This document shows, piece after piece, positions 37,499-48,529 of a DNA stretch of 64,000 bases. Below the pieces are notes generated by a model. It made no database searches and was not told the origin of the DNA. It saw only the letters and a list, made by a program, of their open reading frames with translations. Source of the stretch: Viridibacterium curvum (GTDB lineage Bacteria > Pseudomonadota > Gammaproteobacteria > Burkholderiales > Rhodocyclaceae). Where the stretch lies: NCBI RefSeq assembly GCF_039544165.1, contig NZ_BAABLD010000005.1:186001-250000 (forward strand), written 5' to 3'. Position numbers and translations under genes: made by a program. The first letter of the stretch is position 1, and every line of letters begins with the position of its first letter.

Positions 37499-38179
37499 AT
37501 GAGTTCGAGCATTCAGGTCCCGGTACTGGCCATCGATGGCCCGACAGCTTCGGGCAAGGGCACCGTGGCATCCCGCGTCGCCACCAGGCTGGGATGGCAT
37601 TTTCTGGATTCCGGTTCGATTTACCGGTTGGTTTCCATGCAGGCCCTGACCGAGGGTGTGCCGTTCGATGATGCAGAACGTCTGGTCGTCATTGCCCGCC
37701 AGTTGAATGTCGCCTTCGAAGGCGAAGAAGTCCGTCTGCATGGCGAGGACGTCAAAGAGGCCCTGCGTCGCGAAGAGGTGGGCAACGGCGCTTCGAAGCT
37801 TGCCGCCATTCCGGCCGTACGCGAAGCCCTGCTGACGCGCCAGAAGGACTTCCGGCAGGCGCCCGGGCTGGTTGCCGACGGGCGCGACATGGGGACGGTC
37901 GTCTTCCCCGACGCCTTCCTCAAGATCTTCCTGACCGCCAGCCCCGAGGCGAGAGCAGAAAGGCGCCATAAGCAGTTGATCGACAAGGGTTTGTCTGCTA
38001 ACCTTGAACGTCTTGTGCTGGATCTTCGCGAACGCGATGCGCGTGACATGAATCGCGCGGTAGCGCCGTTGAAGCCCAGTGCGGATGCAGTCTTGCTGGA
38101 CACCACCTCCATGACCGCCGATCAAGCCGTCGAATTCGTGCTTGATCGTTTGCGGGAACGTGGGGTGTCTGCGGGCTGA
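37499..38179 (+). CDS. cmk: Cytidylate kinase
   Basis: 226 residues. P-loop LAIDGPTASGKGTVASRVA, LDSGSIYR and VADGRDMGTVVFPDA fit Cmk, which phosphorylates CMP and dCMP. The ATG is directly next to the argS TAA. Followed by rpsA as in most proteobacteria. Confidence 0.97.
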   Translation: MSSSIQVPVLAIDGPTASGKGTVASRVATRLGWHFLDSGSIYRLVSMQALTEGVPFDDAERLVVIARQLNVAFEGEEVRLHGEDVKEALRREEVGNGASKLAAIPAVREALLTRQKDFRQAPGLVADGRDMGTVVFPDAFLKIFLTASPEARAERRHKQLIDKGLSANLERLVLDLRERDARDMNRAVAPLKPSADAVLLDTTSMTADQAVEFVLDRLRERGVSAG

Positions 38180-38267
38180 TGTGGTGCCGGTTCATCCTCC
38201 CCGGGTGCGCCGGTTTTGTTCAACTTACTGATTTACGTCGTGTCCGCACGACGCTCCGAGCCCTTAC

Positions 38268-39980
38268 ATGTCCTCCATCTCCACAGCAGTGTCTACTGAA
38301 GACAGCTTTGCCGCTCTCTTCGAAGAAAGCCTCAATCGCCAGGAAATGCGCGCCGGTGAAGTCATCACCGCCGAAGTCGTGCGCATCGACAACAACTTCG
38401 TTGTCGTCAATGCTGGCCTGAAGTCTGAAAGCTATATTCCGCTCGACGAGTTCCGCAATGATCGCGGCGAGCTTGAAGCCAATCCCGGTGATTTCGTGCA
38501 GGTCGCCATCGAGTCGCTCGAAGACGGTTTCGGTGAAACCCGCCTGTCTCGCGACAAGGCCAAGCGCATCGCCGCCTGGAACTTCCTCGACACCGCACTC
38601 ACCGATGGCACCCTCGTCAAGGGCGTCGTGACCGGCAAGGTCAAGGGTGGTCTGACTGTCATGACCAACGGCATCCGCGCCTTCCTGCCGGGTTCGCTGG
38701 TCGACATGCGTCCGGTCAAGGACACCACGCCGTACGAAGGCAAGGAATTCGAATTCAAGGTCATCAAGCTTGACCGCAAGCGCAACAACGTCGTGGTTTC
38801 GCGTCGCGCCGTGCTCGAAGTGAGCATGGGCGAAGAACGCGAGAAGCTGCTGGCCAACCTGGCCGAAGGCACCATCGTCAAGGGTATCGTCAAGAACATC
38901 ACCGACTACGGCGCGTTCGTGGATCTGGGCGGTATCGACGGCCTGCTGCACATCACCGACCTCGCATGGCGTCGCGTGCGTCACCCGTCCGAAGTGCTGA
39001 CGGTTGGTGACGAAGTTACCGCCAAGGTCCTGAAGTTCGATCAAGAAAAGAACCGTGTCTCGCTGGGCATGAAGCAGCTGGGCGAAGATCCGTGGGTTGG
39101 CATCTCGCGCCGCTATCCGCAAGGTACCCGCCTGTTCGGCAAGGTCACCAACATCACCGACTACGGTGCATTCGTTGAAGTCGAACAAGGCATCGAAGGT
39201 CTGGTTCATGTGTCCGAAATGGACTGGACCAACAAGAACATCCACCCGACCAAGGTTGTCCAGCTGGGCGACGAAGTCGAAGTGGCCATCCTCGAAATCG
39301 ATGAAGATCGTCGTCGTATCTCGCTGGGCATGAAGCAGTGCAAGGCGAACCCGTGGGACGACTTCGCAGCCAACCACAAGAAGGGTGACCGTGTGAAGGG
39401 CGCCATCAAGTCGATTACCGACTTCGGCGTGTTCATCGGCCTGCCTGGCGGCATCGACGGCCTCGTGCACCTCTCCGACCTGTCCTGGTCGGTGACTGGT
39501 GAAGAAGCCATCCGCAACTTCAAGAAAGGTGATGAGCTGGAAGCCATCGTGCTGGCCATCGACGTCGAGAAGGAGCGCATCTCGCTGGGCGTCAAGCAGC
39601 TGGATGGGGATCCCTTCACCACCTTCGTGGCAACCCACGACAAGAACAGCCTCGTCAAGGGCGTCGTGAAGTCGGTGGATGCCAAGGGTGCCGTGATTGA
39701 TCTGGGCAACGATGTCGAAGGCTATCTGCGTGCTTCCGAGTTCTCGCGTGATCGCATTGAAGACCTGTCTTCCGTGCTGAAGGTTGGCGAGTCGCTCGAA
39801 GCGCTGATCATCAACGTGGACCGCAAGTCGCGTTCGATCAGCCTGTCGATCAAGGCCAAGGATCAGGCTGAGCAGAACGAAGCAATGCAGAAGCTGTCGG
39901 CCGACAGCGGTAATGCCGCCAGCGGCACGACCAACCTCGGCGCGCTGCTCAAGGCCAAGCTCGGCAACACCCAGCAGTAA
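38268..39980 (+). CDS. rpsA: 30S ribosomal protein S1
   Basis: 570 residues containing six S1 (OB-fold) repeats; repeats 3-6 have the KGxVxxITDYGAFVDLGG...GLLHITDL pattern, the first two are more diverged as in E. coli S1. Codon use is strongly biased, as expected for a highly expressed protein. Needed to recruit mRNAs to the ribosome. ihfB follows after 17 bases. Confidence 0.98.
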   Translation: MSSISTAVSTEDSFAALFEESLNRQEMRAGEVITAEVVRIDNNFVVVNAGLKSESYIPLDEFRNDRGELEANPGDFVQVAIESLEDGFGETRLSRDKAKRIAAWNFLDTALTDGTLVKGVVTGKVKGGLTVMTNGIRAFLPGSLVDMRPVKDTTPYEGKEFEFKVIKLDRKRNNVVVSRRAVLEVSMGEEREKLLANLAEGTIVKGIVKNITDYGAFVDLGGIDGLLHITDLAWRRVRHPSEVLTVGDEVTAKVLKFDQEKNRVSLGMKQLGEDPWVGISRRYPQGTRLFGKVTNITDYGAFVEVEQGIEGLVHVSEMDWTNKNIHPTKVVQLGDEVEVAILEIDEDRRRISLGMKQCKANPWDDFAANHKKGDRVKGAIKSITDFGVFIGLPGGIDGLVHLSDLSWSVTGEEAIRNFKKGDELEAIVLAIDVEKERISLGVKQLDGDPFTTFVATHDKNSLVKGVVKSVDAKGAVIDLGNDVEGYLRASEFSRDRIEDLSSVLKVGESLEALIINVDRKSRSISLSIKAKDQAEQNEAMQKLSADSGNAASGTTNLGALLKAKLGNTQQ

Positions 39981-39997
39981 TCACGCAACTGGCTGAC

Positions 39998-40294
39998 ATG
40001 ACAAAGTCGGAACTGATCGAACGTCTGACTGTGCGCTTCCCGCAGTTGGGCGCCAGGGATGCCGATTTCGCCGTCAAGGTGATCCTCGACGAGATGACCG
40101 CGTGCCTGTCACGCGGTCAGCGGATCGAGATCCGTGGTTTCGGCAGTTTTGCGCTCAATTACCGGCCGCCGCGCGTGGGGCGCAACCCCAAGTCCGGCGA
40201 CAAGGTGATGGTTCCCGAGAAGTACGTCCCGCATTTCAAGGCGGGCAAGGAATTGCGCGAACGGGTCGATCACAGCGGCGGGTCCGCAGCGTGA
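39998..40294 (+). CDS. ihfB: Integration host factor subunit beta
   Basis: 98 residues of the HU/IHF family: MTKSELIERL, GRGFGSFALNYR-type segment (IRGFGSFALNYRPPRVGRNPKSG) and PHFKAGKELRERV. The rpsA-ihfB order identifies the beta subunit. Binds and bends DNA together with IHF-alpha (not in this window). A terminator follows. Confidence 0.96.
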   Translation: MTKSELIERLTVRFPQLGARDADFAVKVILDEMTACLSRGQRIEIRGFGSFALNYRPPRVGRNPKSGDKVMVPEKYVPHFKAGKELRERVDHSGGSAA

Positions 40295-40331
40295 GTGTGT
40301 GAAAGTGCCCTCGGGCATCATGTATTGAAGG

Positions 40332-40360
40332 GAAGGCGGTCTTTGGCCGCCTTCTTTTTT
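40332..40360 (+). terminator. Intrinsic terminator after ihfB
   Basis: GAAGGCGG (40332-40339) pairs with CCGCCTTC (40347-40354) and is followed by six T; 37 bases past the ihfB stop and 27 before lapA. Confidence 0.88.
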
Positions 40361-40386
40361 GTCTGTCTGTCGTGGATAATCGCGCG

Positions 40387-40674
40387 ATGCGAATTTTTGT
40401 CTGGCTTGCCCGTCTGCTGGTGTTCATCCTGCTGCTGGGGTTTGCGATCAGGAATGACGCGCCGGTAACGCTCAACTTTTTCTTCAGCACGCAGTGGAAG
40501 CAACCGCTGGTGCTGATCATGTTGCTGATGTTCGTGGCGGGTGCTGCGGTAGGGGTTCTTGCCTTGCTGCCTACCTTGTTGAGCAAGCACCGCGAAGTCT
40601 CCCGCTTGCGTCGTATGCGTGGTGAGCCCGCCTTGCCGCGCAATGTGCGCCCCCAGTATCCCGACGCTCCTTGA
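40387..40674 (+). CDS. lapA: LapA, membrane protein of the LPS assembly control pair
   Basis: 95 residues with two transmembrane helices (about 5-22 and 40-62) and a basic cytoplasmic tail, matching LapA/DUF1049 (LLGFAIRNDAPVTLNFFF...WKQPLVLIMLLMF). The ATG at 40387 is used; a GTG five codons earlier is possible and neither has a clear ribosome-binding site. In E. coli LapA and LapB adjust LPS synthesis with FtsH. lapB follows after 27 bases. Confidence 0.9.
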   Translation: MRIFVWLARLLVFILLLGFAIRNDAPVTLNFFFSTQWKQPLVLIMLLMFVAGAAVGVLALLPTLLSKHREVSRLRRMRGEPALPRNVRPQYPDAP

Positions 40675-40701
40675 GCCCGGATACGCGTTCCGAAGGATCC
40701 T

Positions 40702-41874
40702 ATGGAATTCGAGTTCTGGTGGCTGTTGTCCCTGCCGCTCTTCTTCGCTTTCGGCTGGGTTGCCGCGCGCGTCGACATCCGCCACCTGCTGCGCGAGTCG
40801 CGGTCGCTGCCACGCACATATCTCTCCGGCCTGAATTTTCTCGTTAACGAACAGACCGACAAGGCCATCGATGCTTTTGTCGAGGCGGTGCGTATCGATC
40901 CACAGACCGTTGAGGTTCACCTGGCTCTTGGCAGCCTGTTCCGCCGACGTGGTGAGGTTGATCGCGCAATCCGCATCCATCAGGGACTCGTGGACCGCGA
41001 AGACCTCAGCGAAGAGCAGCGACTGAATGCCCTGCACGAAGTGGGTCAGGACTACCTCAAGGCCGGTTTGCTCGACCGCGCCGAAAGCGCCTTCATGCGT
41101 CTGCGTGAAACCGCTTTGAAAGAAACTGCAGAAAAGGCCCTGCTGGAAATCTATCAGCAGGAAAAGAGCTGGGACAAGGCGATTGCGATTGCCCGCGAAA
41201 TGCCCGACCACGATCATCGCCGCGAGCGCCAGATTGCCCATTTCCATTGCGAAATGGCCTTGCAGGAGATCGCTACGTCGCGCTACGACAAGGCGATGGC
41301 GCAACTGGAAACTGCCCTGCATATCAATCCGCGCTGCGTGAGAGCCGCCATGCTCAAGGGCGATGTGCTGGCAGCACAGGGGCAGGACGACGCTGCGCTG
41401 GAGACCTGGCGGCGTATCGAGCAGATGGATCCCCAGTTCCTTTCGCAGGTGGCAGACCGCATTCTTGTTACCTCGCAACGCAAGGGAGACGAGGCGGGAG
41501 CAGTTAACCTGCTGCGTTACTATCATGAGCGCTACCCCACTCTGGATCTGCTGGAGAAGATTTTCCGTCGCGAGATGGCGCAGGATCGCGCGCAGGTTGC
41601 CTACGATCTTGTGCGTGACGAACTGGTGCGTAATCCGACACTGCTCGGGCTGGACAAACTGCTTGAGGCCGCTGTCATCACGGCGCCACCCGACAAGCGG
41701 CAAGATGTCGAACTGGTCAAGGGCTTGATCCACGGCCATACCCGCCGTGTCGCGCGTTACTGCTGCACGCAATGCGGATTCAAGGCGCGCCAGTACTTTT
41801 GGCGCTGCCCTGCTTGCGGCGACTGGGAGTCCTATCCTCCCAAGCGAACCGAAGAATTTGATCTGGCCGTATAA
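40702..41874 (+). CDS. lapB: LapB, TPR scaffold regulating LPS synthesis
   Basis: 390 residues. An N-terminal membrane anchor (WWLLSLPLFFAFGWVAARVD) is followed by about nine TPR units and a C-terminal rubredoxin-type metal site (CCTQCGFKARQYFWRCPACGDW). This is the LapB/YciM layout; the protein recruits LpxC to FtsH at the inner membrane. Downstream genes ugd, hldA and hldD also serve the envelope. Confidence 0.96.
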   Translation: MEFEFWWLLSLPLFFAFGWVAARVDIRHLLRESRSLPRTYLSGLNFLVNEQTDKAIDAFVEAVRIDPQTVEVHLALGSLFRRRGEVDRAIRIHQGLVDREDLSEEQRLNALHEVGQDYLKAGLLDRAESAFMRLRETALKETAEKALLEIYQQEKSWDKAIAIAREMPDHDHRRERQIAHFHCEMALQEIATSRYDKAMAQLETALHINPRCVRAAMLKGDVLAAQGQDDAALETWRRIEQMDPQFLSQVADRILVTSQRKGDEAGAVNLLRYYHERYPTLDLLEKIFRREMAQDRAQVAYDLVRDELVRNPTLLGLDKLLEAAVITAPPDKRQDVELVKGLIHGHTRRVARYCCTQCGFKARQYFWRCPACGDWESYPPKRTEEFDLAV

Positions 41875-41918
41875 GCGGCCAACAGGATTTCCCCACATTC
41901 ACCATCCGGATTGGCAAC

Positions 41919-43241
41919 ATGAAAATCACCGTTGTAGGTACTGGTTACGTAGGTCTGGTTTCGGGCGCCTGCCTTGCTGAGGTCGGCAATGACGTACTGT
42001 GCCTGGATCTCGACAAGGAAAAGATTCGCATCCTCGAAGAAGGCGGCATCCCCATCTTCGAACCAGGCCTGCTGGAAATGGTCAAGCGCAACGTCGCCGC
42101 GGGTCGACTGCATTTCACGACCGACATCGACCAGGCTGTCGCGCATGGCACGATCCAGTTCATCGCCGTCGGCACGCCGCCCGATGAAGATGGATCCGCT
42201 GACCTCAAGTACGTGCTCTCCGCGGCGCGCAACATCGGTAAGCGCATGACCGACTACAAGGTCGTCGTCGATAAGTCGACAGTGCCTGTTGGCACGGGTG
42301 ACAAGGTGCGTGCCGCGATTGCCGAAGAACTCAAGGCGCGCGGTATCGACGTGCCCTACAGCGTGGTGTCGAATCCGGAATTCCTCAAGGAGGGTGCGGC
42401 TGTCGAAGATTTCATGCGCCCGGACCGTATCGTTGTCGGTGCCGAAGACGAACAGGCCATTCACCTGATGCGTGCGCTTTACGCGCCCTTCCAGCGCAAT
42501 CACGAACGTCTGCTGGTGATGGACATCCGGTCGGCCGAATTGACCAAGTATGCTGCCAACGCCATGCTTGCGACGCGCATCTCGTTCATGAACGAGCTCG
42601 CGCTGCTGTCTGAAAAACTGGGTGCTGATATCGAGCTTGTTCGCCAGGGCATCGGCTCCGATCCGCGCATCGGTTGGCACTTTCTTTACGCCGGTTGTGG
42701 CTATGGTGGCTCGTGCTTCCCCAAGGACGTGCAGGCCCTGATCCGCACTTCCAATGGTGTCGAGCAACCCATGCACGTGCTGCAGGCCGTCGAGGTCGCC
42801 AATGAGCGCCAGAAGCACGTGCTGGTCAACAAGATCGTCGCGCGCTTCGGTGAGAACCTTGCGGGCAAGCGTTTCGCACTGTGGGGCCTGGCATTCAAGC
42901 CAAATACCGACGACATGCGCGAAGCCCCCAGCCGCGTCATCATCGAAGAACTGTTCAAGCGTGGCGCAACCGTCACGGCGTACGATCCGGTCGCGATGCA
43001 CGAGGCCCAACGCATCTTCGGCGACGACAAGCGTCTGAGCTACGCCGAGCAGCCCATGTCGGCTCTGGAGGGTGCGGATGCCCTCGTGATCGTCACCGAG
43101 TGGAAAGAATTCCGCAGCCCCGATTTCGACGGCATCAAGGCCAAGCTCAAGAGCCCCGTCATCATTGATGGCCGCAACATGTTCTCGCCCGAGTTGCCGC
43201 GCGCAGCCGGCCTTGAGTACTCCGGCATTGGCCGCAACTGA
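41919..43241 (+). CDS. ugd: UDP-glucose 6-dehydrogenase
   Basis: 440 residues. NAD motif VVGTGYVGLVSGACLAEVGN, FLKEGAAVEDFMRPDRIV and catalytic Cys in GCGYGGSCFPKDVQAL are conserved; WGLAFKPNTDDMREAPS marks the C-terminal domain. Makes UDP-glucuronate for polysaccharide or LPS. hldA follows after 11 bases. Confidence 0.97.
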   Translation: MKITVVGTGYVGLVSGACLAEVGNDVLCLDLDKEKIRILEEGGIPIFEPGLLEMVKRNVAAGRLHFTTDIDQAVAHGTIQFIAVGTPPDEDGSADLKYVLSAARNIGKRMTDYKVVVDKSTVPVGTGDKVRAAIAEELKARGIDVPYSVVSNPEFLKEGAAVEDFMRPDRIVVGAEDEQAIHLMRALYAPFQRNHERLLVMDIRSAELTKYAANAMLATRISFMNELALLSEKLGADIELVRQGIGSDPRIGWHFLYAGCGYGGSCFPKDVQALIRTSNGVEQPMHVLQAVEVANERQKHVLVNKIVARFGENLAGKRFALWGLAFKPNTDDMREAPSRVIIEELFKRGATVTAYDPVAMHEAQRIFGDDKRLSYAEQPMSALEGADALVIVTEWKEFRSPDFDGIKAKLKSPVIIDGRNMFSPELPRAAGLEYSGIGRN

Positions 43242-43252
43242 ACGATCGACTG

Positions 43253-44191
<939 letters not shown>

Positions 44192-44219
44192 TAGCAGCAC
44201 AGGAAAGCAGGACCACTCC

Positions 44220-45224
44220 ATGGCTCGTTACTACATCGTCACCGGCGCAGCCGGCTTCATCGGCTCCAACATTGTTGCCGGACTCAATGCACGCGGCATC
44301 ACGAACATTATCGCGGTCGACAATCTCAGCAAGGCTGACAAGTTCAGGAACCTGGTCGATTGCGATATCGCAGACTATATCGACAAGCACGAGTTCATCC
44401 AGGCGATCGAGGCGGGTGAGTTCGATGGCGGTGTCGAGGCCATCCTGCACCAGGGCGCCTGCTCCAACACCATGGAGCACGACGGCAACTACATGATGAC
44501 CAACAACTACCGCTACTCGCTGTCGTTGCTGGACTTCTGTGCCGATCAGGCCGTGCCTTACCTCTACGCCTCGTCGGCGGCCACCTATGGTGCCAGCAAC
44601 GTTTTTCGCGAAGAGCGCCAGTTCGAAGCGCCGCTCAACGTCTACGGGTACTCCAAGTTCCTGTTCGACCAGGTCGTGCGCCGCGCGATGCCCGACATCG
44701 AATCGCAGGTCGTCGGCTTCCGCTATTTCAACGTCTATGGTCCGCGCGAAGACCACAAAGCCGGCGCTGGATCGTCCGTCGCCTTCAATGCGTTCCACCA
44801 GTTCCGCAAGGAAGGCAAGGTCAAGCTCTTCGTCGGTTGTGACGGCTACGGTGACGGCGGTCAGCTGCGTGACTTCGTGTACATCGAAGACATCGTGCGT
44901 GCCAACCTCTATTTCCTCGACAACCCTGACAAGTCGGGCATCTTCAACCTCGGCACCGGCCGCGCGCAGTCGTTCAACGATGTTGCCGTTGGCGTGGTCA
45001 ATGCCTGCCGTCGCCATGCCGGCGAGACGGAACTTTCGCTGACCGAGATGGTGCAGCAAGGCCTCATCGAATACGTGCCTTTCCCGGACATCCTCAAAGG
45101 CAAGTACCAGAGCTTCACGCAGGCCGATATCACCAAGCTGCGCAGCGCTGGCTATGACGCCCCGTTCAACGACGTCGCCAAGGGCGTGGCGAAGTACTGT
45201 GAGAAGCTGCTGGCAAAGGGCTAG
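44220..45224 (+). CDS. hldD: ADP-L-glycero-D-manno-heptose 6-epimerase
   Basis: 334 residues, extended SDR. GAAGFIGSNIVAGLN (nucleotide site), LHQGACSNTMEHDG, the YxxxK pair in YGYSKFLFDQVVRR and RYFNVYGPREDHK are diagnostic of HldD. Completes ADP-heptose for the LPS inner core. Overlaps no neighbour; 28 bases from hldA. Confidence 0.97.
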   Translation: MARYYIVTGAAGFIGSNIVAGLNARGITNIIAVDNLSKADKFRNLVDCDIADYIDKHEFIQAIEAGEFDGGVEAILHQGACSNTMEHDGNYMMTNNYRYSLSLLDFCADQAVPYLYASSAATYGASNVFREERQFEAPLNVYGYSKFLFDQVVRRAMPDIESQVVGFRYFNVYGPREDHKAGAGSSVAFNAFHQFRKEGKVKLFVGCDGYGDGGQLRDFVYIEDIVRANLYFLDNPDKSGIFNLGTGRAQSFNDVAVGVVNACRRHAGETELSLTEMVQQGLIEYVPFPDILKGKYQSFTQADITKLRSAGYDAPFNDVAKGVAKYCEKLLAKG

Positions 45225-45364
45225 GGGCTGAGCCCGGGCGGCATGCCCGGAACGATATACCCCCATGCGTTTTGCTCACGGACCGGCTTGCCGGACCTTG
45301 TCGTATACTTGAAGCATGATTGACGGTGGCCTCCAGGCCGCCCGCCCGACCGGAGAGTTCTGAA

Positions 45365-45688
45365 ATGACCTATGTAGTGACCGAAGCCTGCGTCAAGTGC
45401 AAGTACACCGACTGTGTAGATGTCTGCCCCGTCGATTGCTTCCACGAAGGCCCCAACTTCCTCGTCATCGATCCGGACGAGTGCATCGACTGCACGCTGT
45501 GCGTGGCGGAGTGCCCCGCAGAAGCCATCTTTGCCGAGGACGACCTGCCGGCCGATCAAGGCCACTTCACGGCCCTCAATGCCGAGCTGGCCAAGATCTG
45601 GCCCGTCATCGTCGAGCGCAAGGATCCGCTGCCCGATGCCGACGACTGGGTCAAGGTCAAGGGCAAGACAGACATGATCGAACGCTGA
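45365..45688 (+). CDS. fdxA: 7Fe ferredoxin FdxA
   Basis: 107 residues. The start MTYVVTEACVKCKYTDCVDVC and the second cluster DPDECIDCTLCVAECPAEAI bind one 3Fe-4S and one 4Fe-4S; the C-terminal DUF3470-like extension is present. Low-potential electron carrier. The ATG at 45365 is the family's usual start. A TATACT box at 45304-45309 may be the -10 element, and a terminator follows. Confidence 0.95.
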   Translation: MTYVVTEACVKCKYTDCVDVCPVDCFHEGPNFLVIDPDECIDCTLCVAECPAEAIFAEDDLPADQGHFTALNAELAKIWPVIVERKDPLPDADDWVKVKGKTDMIER

Positions 45689-45727
45689 TCCCTAGCTGAC
45701 CGTCTCTCTGTCAGACACCCACAGCAC

Positions 45728-45760
45728 AAGGCGCATACCGGGAACGGGATGCGCCTTTTT
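45728..45760 (+). terminator. Intrinsic terminator after fdxA
   Basis: AAGGCGCAT (45728-45736) pairs with ATGCGCCTT (45749-45757), then five T in total. It includes an ATG in frame with the next gene, which argues for that gene starting later at 45788. Confidence 0.85.
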
Positions 45761-45787
45761 CATGCCACTCATGGCAGCATCCAGCCC

Positions 45788-48529
45788 ATGACGCTGGCCT
45801 CCCGATCCTTGGCGCCCGATGCGGCATTTCTGCCTGCAGCGGCGCGTCACATCCTCGATTTCGCCACCGAGCTGGGGCGTCCTGCCGACCTGTCTGCGGC
45901 CAGCTTGCTGCTGCCCAACCTCAAGCTGGCGCCCGCAATGAACGCAGCCCTGCAGGCGGCCGCAGGCGGCCCTGTACTGCTGCCGCGTACCAATACGCTT
46001 GGCGGCCTCGTAGAGCCCTGGTTCGCTGCCATAGAAGCGCTGCCTGACGCGCGCCGCCAGCTCATCCTGCATTCGCTGCTGCGCAGTCGCGAATGGTTTG
46101 ACGACGCCATGTTGTGGGATGTGGTCGGCGAACTCACTCAGCTCTTCGATACGCTCACCGAACATGCGGTGCCCTTGCCCGAGAGCGAAGAAGTGTTGCT
46201 CGCCCGTCTCGAAGCCGGATTCGAGCTCAATAACTCGCAGGCACTGGCTTTCGAGGCGCGCGTCGTCAATACCCTCTGGCGCGCCGAAGCTCAGGGCAAA
46301 CCCTCGCGCGCCGCCGCCCGCCTGCTCGCAGCCAGTCAATGGCTTGCACAGCTAAACGGCCCACTCATCGTGATGCTCGAATCGCCGGATGCAGGGCCGC
46401 TGCAAGGGCTCATTGAGGCGGCCGCCGAGCGCGTACCCGTGTTGCTGTTGTGCCCCGAACGTCAGCTGGCCAAAGGTGCCCTCGCTGCGCTGCTGCAAGC
46501 TGCCTGGCCGCAGCAGGGTGAGCTCGCTTTGCGGGAGCGTGTTGCGGGTCTTGACGTCATGGAGGTCTGCAATCGCATGCGCCTCCTCGCTGCGGAGAGC
46601 CTCGAAACCCTCGGCCAGGCCGTCGCCGATCAGGTGCTGTACTGGCTATGCGAAGGCCGTCGCAACATTGCTCTGGTGGCATGCGACCGCCTTGCCGCAC
46701 GCCGCGCGCGCGCGCTGCTTGAGCGTGAAGGCGTGCTGGTGCAGGACGAAACCGGCTGGAAGATGGTGACAACGCGGGTTGCTGCGGTCGTCGACGCCTG
46801 GCTCGAAGTGCTGGCCTCTGATGCCTGGCATCGTGCGCTCATCGACCTTCTGCGTGCGCCACTGCTGTTCGTCGATATCGAACCGCTCGCGCGCGGGCAA
46901 GCCGGCGACCTGATTGCCCAGCTCATCCGCGAGCACAACATCGCCAGCGGGCTGGACGTGCTAAGCAAGCTCGTCGACGCCTCGACGGATCCGCGCGCCA
47001 AGGACGCCGCTGCGCTGCTCGAACGCCTTGCCAAAGCTCGTGCCGCCATCAACCCTGCGCAGTCCGCCAGCATCGCCGAGTGGTTGCGTCGGCTGAAGAA
47101 GAGCCTCGAACTGCTCGGCGCCTTGCCTCACTTCGAGCAGGACGCCGCCGGCGGCATGTGGCTCGAATGGCTGGAGACGCGGCAGGCCGAGCTTGCGCAA
47201 GATGCGAATTTGCCGGATCCGATGCGCTTTCGCTTCGCGGCCTGGCGCACCTGGTTCAACCGCCAGATGGAAGCGCAGCTCTTCCGTGACGAGAGCATCG
47301 ACAGCCCCGTCATCCTCACCCACCTCGCCGCCACGCGCCTGCGTGCCTTCGACGCGGCCATCGTCATCGGTGCTGACGCCGAACACCTTGCGCCGCCCGC
47401 GCCGCCGGGCTGGCTCACGCATGCCGGTGTACGTCGCGAACTGGGCCTGCCGGGGCTGGAGGCCGAACGCCTCCAACTCCGTGAGGACCTCGCCGGCCTG
47501 CTGCTCAGTAGTGATGCCAGCGTGATTGCCTGGCAATGCCTGCGGCGCGATGAAGAGCTCATGCCAGCGGCGGAAGTGGCTGTGCTGCAGGCTGCCTTGA
47601 CGCTCGCGACGGGGCAGGGGAGTGTGGTCGATCGTGCCCAGCCGCGCGAGATCGCCAGCAGCGCAGAGGTCGGGCCTACAGCATTCGCTTCGCCGTCGGC
47701 ACCCGCCGCGCGCATCCCGCTGCGCCTCTCCGCCTCCGGCATGCAGACCCTCATCGACTGCCCGTACCGCTACTTCGCGCGCTACGTGCTGCGCCTCGCC
47801 GAACTGGATGAACTCTCCGAGGGCATGGAGAAGCAGGACTTCGGCACGCAGCTGCACCGCATCCTGCACGACTTCCATTCTCGCTTCCCGCTGCTGGCCA
47901 ACGTGTCGGACGAAACACTCGCCGATGCCTTGTCAGCCATCACCGAAGAAGCCTTCGCTGAGGCTGTCGCGCGCAACTTCCAGGACCATGCCTGGCGACT
48001 GCGCTGGCGCAGGCAGCTCGCCGACTACATTGCCTGGCAACGCCAGCGCGAAGCGGACGGCTGGCACTGGCAGAGTGGTGAAGTCGACCTGCGCCGGGAA
48101 CACGAACTCGGCGCTGAGCGCACGCTGACCCTGCAAGGCCGCATCGACCGCATCGACAATGGCAAGGATGCAGAAGGCGATAGCGCGCTGGGGCTGCTCG
48201 ATTACAAATCGCGCGCGCTCACCTCATTGCGCACCCAGGTCAAGGACCCGGACGACATCCAGCTGGCGTTCTACACCCTGCTCGTCGGCCAGCACGTGCA
48301 GGAGGCGGCCTACGTCGCCCTCGATGGCGACACGCTAGGTGCCGTCGCCATCGACGAACCCGAAGAACGCGCCGGTGCGCTGCACGACGTAATCACGGAA
48401 AGCTTCAATGCCTTGCTCGATGGTGCAGCGATGCCGGCGCAGGGCACGGCGGGCGCGTGTGCGTACTGCGAGATGCGGGGTGTATGTCGCAAGGAGTGGA
48501 TGGATGAGGAGCTTGTTGATGAGCGCTGA
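45788..48529 (+). CDS. AddB-like inactivated helicase with PD-(D/E)XK nuclease
   Basis: 913 residues from the ATG at 45788. The N-terminal two-thirds looks like a superfamily I helicase fold without a Walker A motif, as in the non-helicase subunits of AddAB-type complexes. The C-terminus has a RecB-type nuclease: LIDCPYRYFARYVLRL, GRIDRIDNG and LGLLDYKSR, with CAYCEMRGVC near the end; one early Cys plus these three can hold a 4Fe-4S cluster as in AddB and Cas4. It matches the group often called 'probable DNA repair protein'. Its end overlaps the next gene, an UvrD-type helicase, so the pair likely processes DNA ends for recombination. Confidence 0.88.
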   Translation: MTLASRSLAPDAAFLPAAARHILDFATELGRPADLSAASLLLPNLKLAPAMNAALQAAAGGPVLLPRTNTLGGLVEPWFAAIEALPDARRQLILHSLLRSREWFDDAMLWDVVGELTQLFDTLTEHAVPLPESEEVLLARLEAGFELNNSQALAFEARVVNTLWRAEAQGKPSRAAARLLAASQWLAQLNGPLIVMLESPDAGPLQGLIEAAAERVPVLLLCPERQLAKGALAALLQAAWPQQGELALRERVAGLDVMEVCNRMRLLAAESLETLGQAVADQVLYWLCEGRRNIALVACDRLAARRARALLEREGVLVQDETGWKMVTTRVAAVVDAWLEVLASDAWHRALIDLLRAPLLFVDIEPLARGQAGDLIAQLIREHNIASGLDVLSKLVDASTDPRAKDAAALLERLAKARAAINPAQSASIAEWLRRLKKSLELLGALPHFEQDAAGGMWLEWLETRQAELAQDANLPDPMRFRFAAWRTWFNRQMEAQLFRDESIDSPVILTHLAATRLRAFDAAIVIGADAEHLAPPAPPGWLTHAGVRRELGLPGLEAERLQLREDLAGLLLSSDASVIAWQCLRRDEELMPAAEVAVLQAALTLATGQGSVVDRAQPREIASSAEVGPTAFASPSAPAARIPLRLSASGMQTLIDCPYRYFARYVLRLAELDELSEGMEKQDFGTQLHRILHDFHSRFPLLANVSDETLADALSAITEEAFAEAVARNFQDHAWRLRWRRQLADYIAWQRQREADGWHWQSGEVDLRREHELGAERTLTLQGRIDRIDNGKDAEGDSALGLLDYKSRALTSLRTQVKDPDDIQLAFYTLLVGQHVQEAAYVALDGDTLGAVAIDEPEERAGALHDVITESFNALLDGAAMPAQGTAGACAYCEMRGVCRKEWMDEELVDER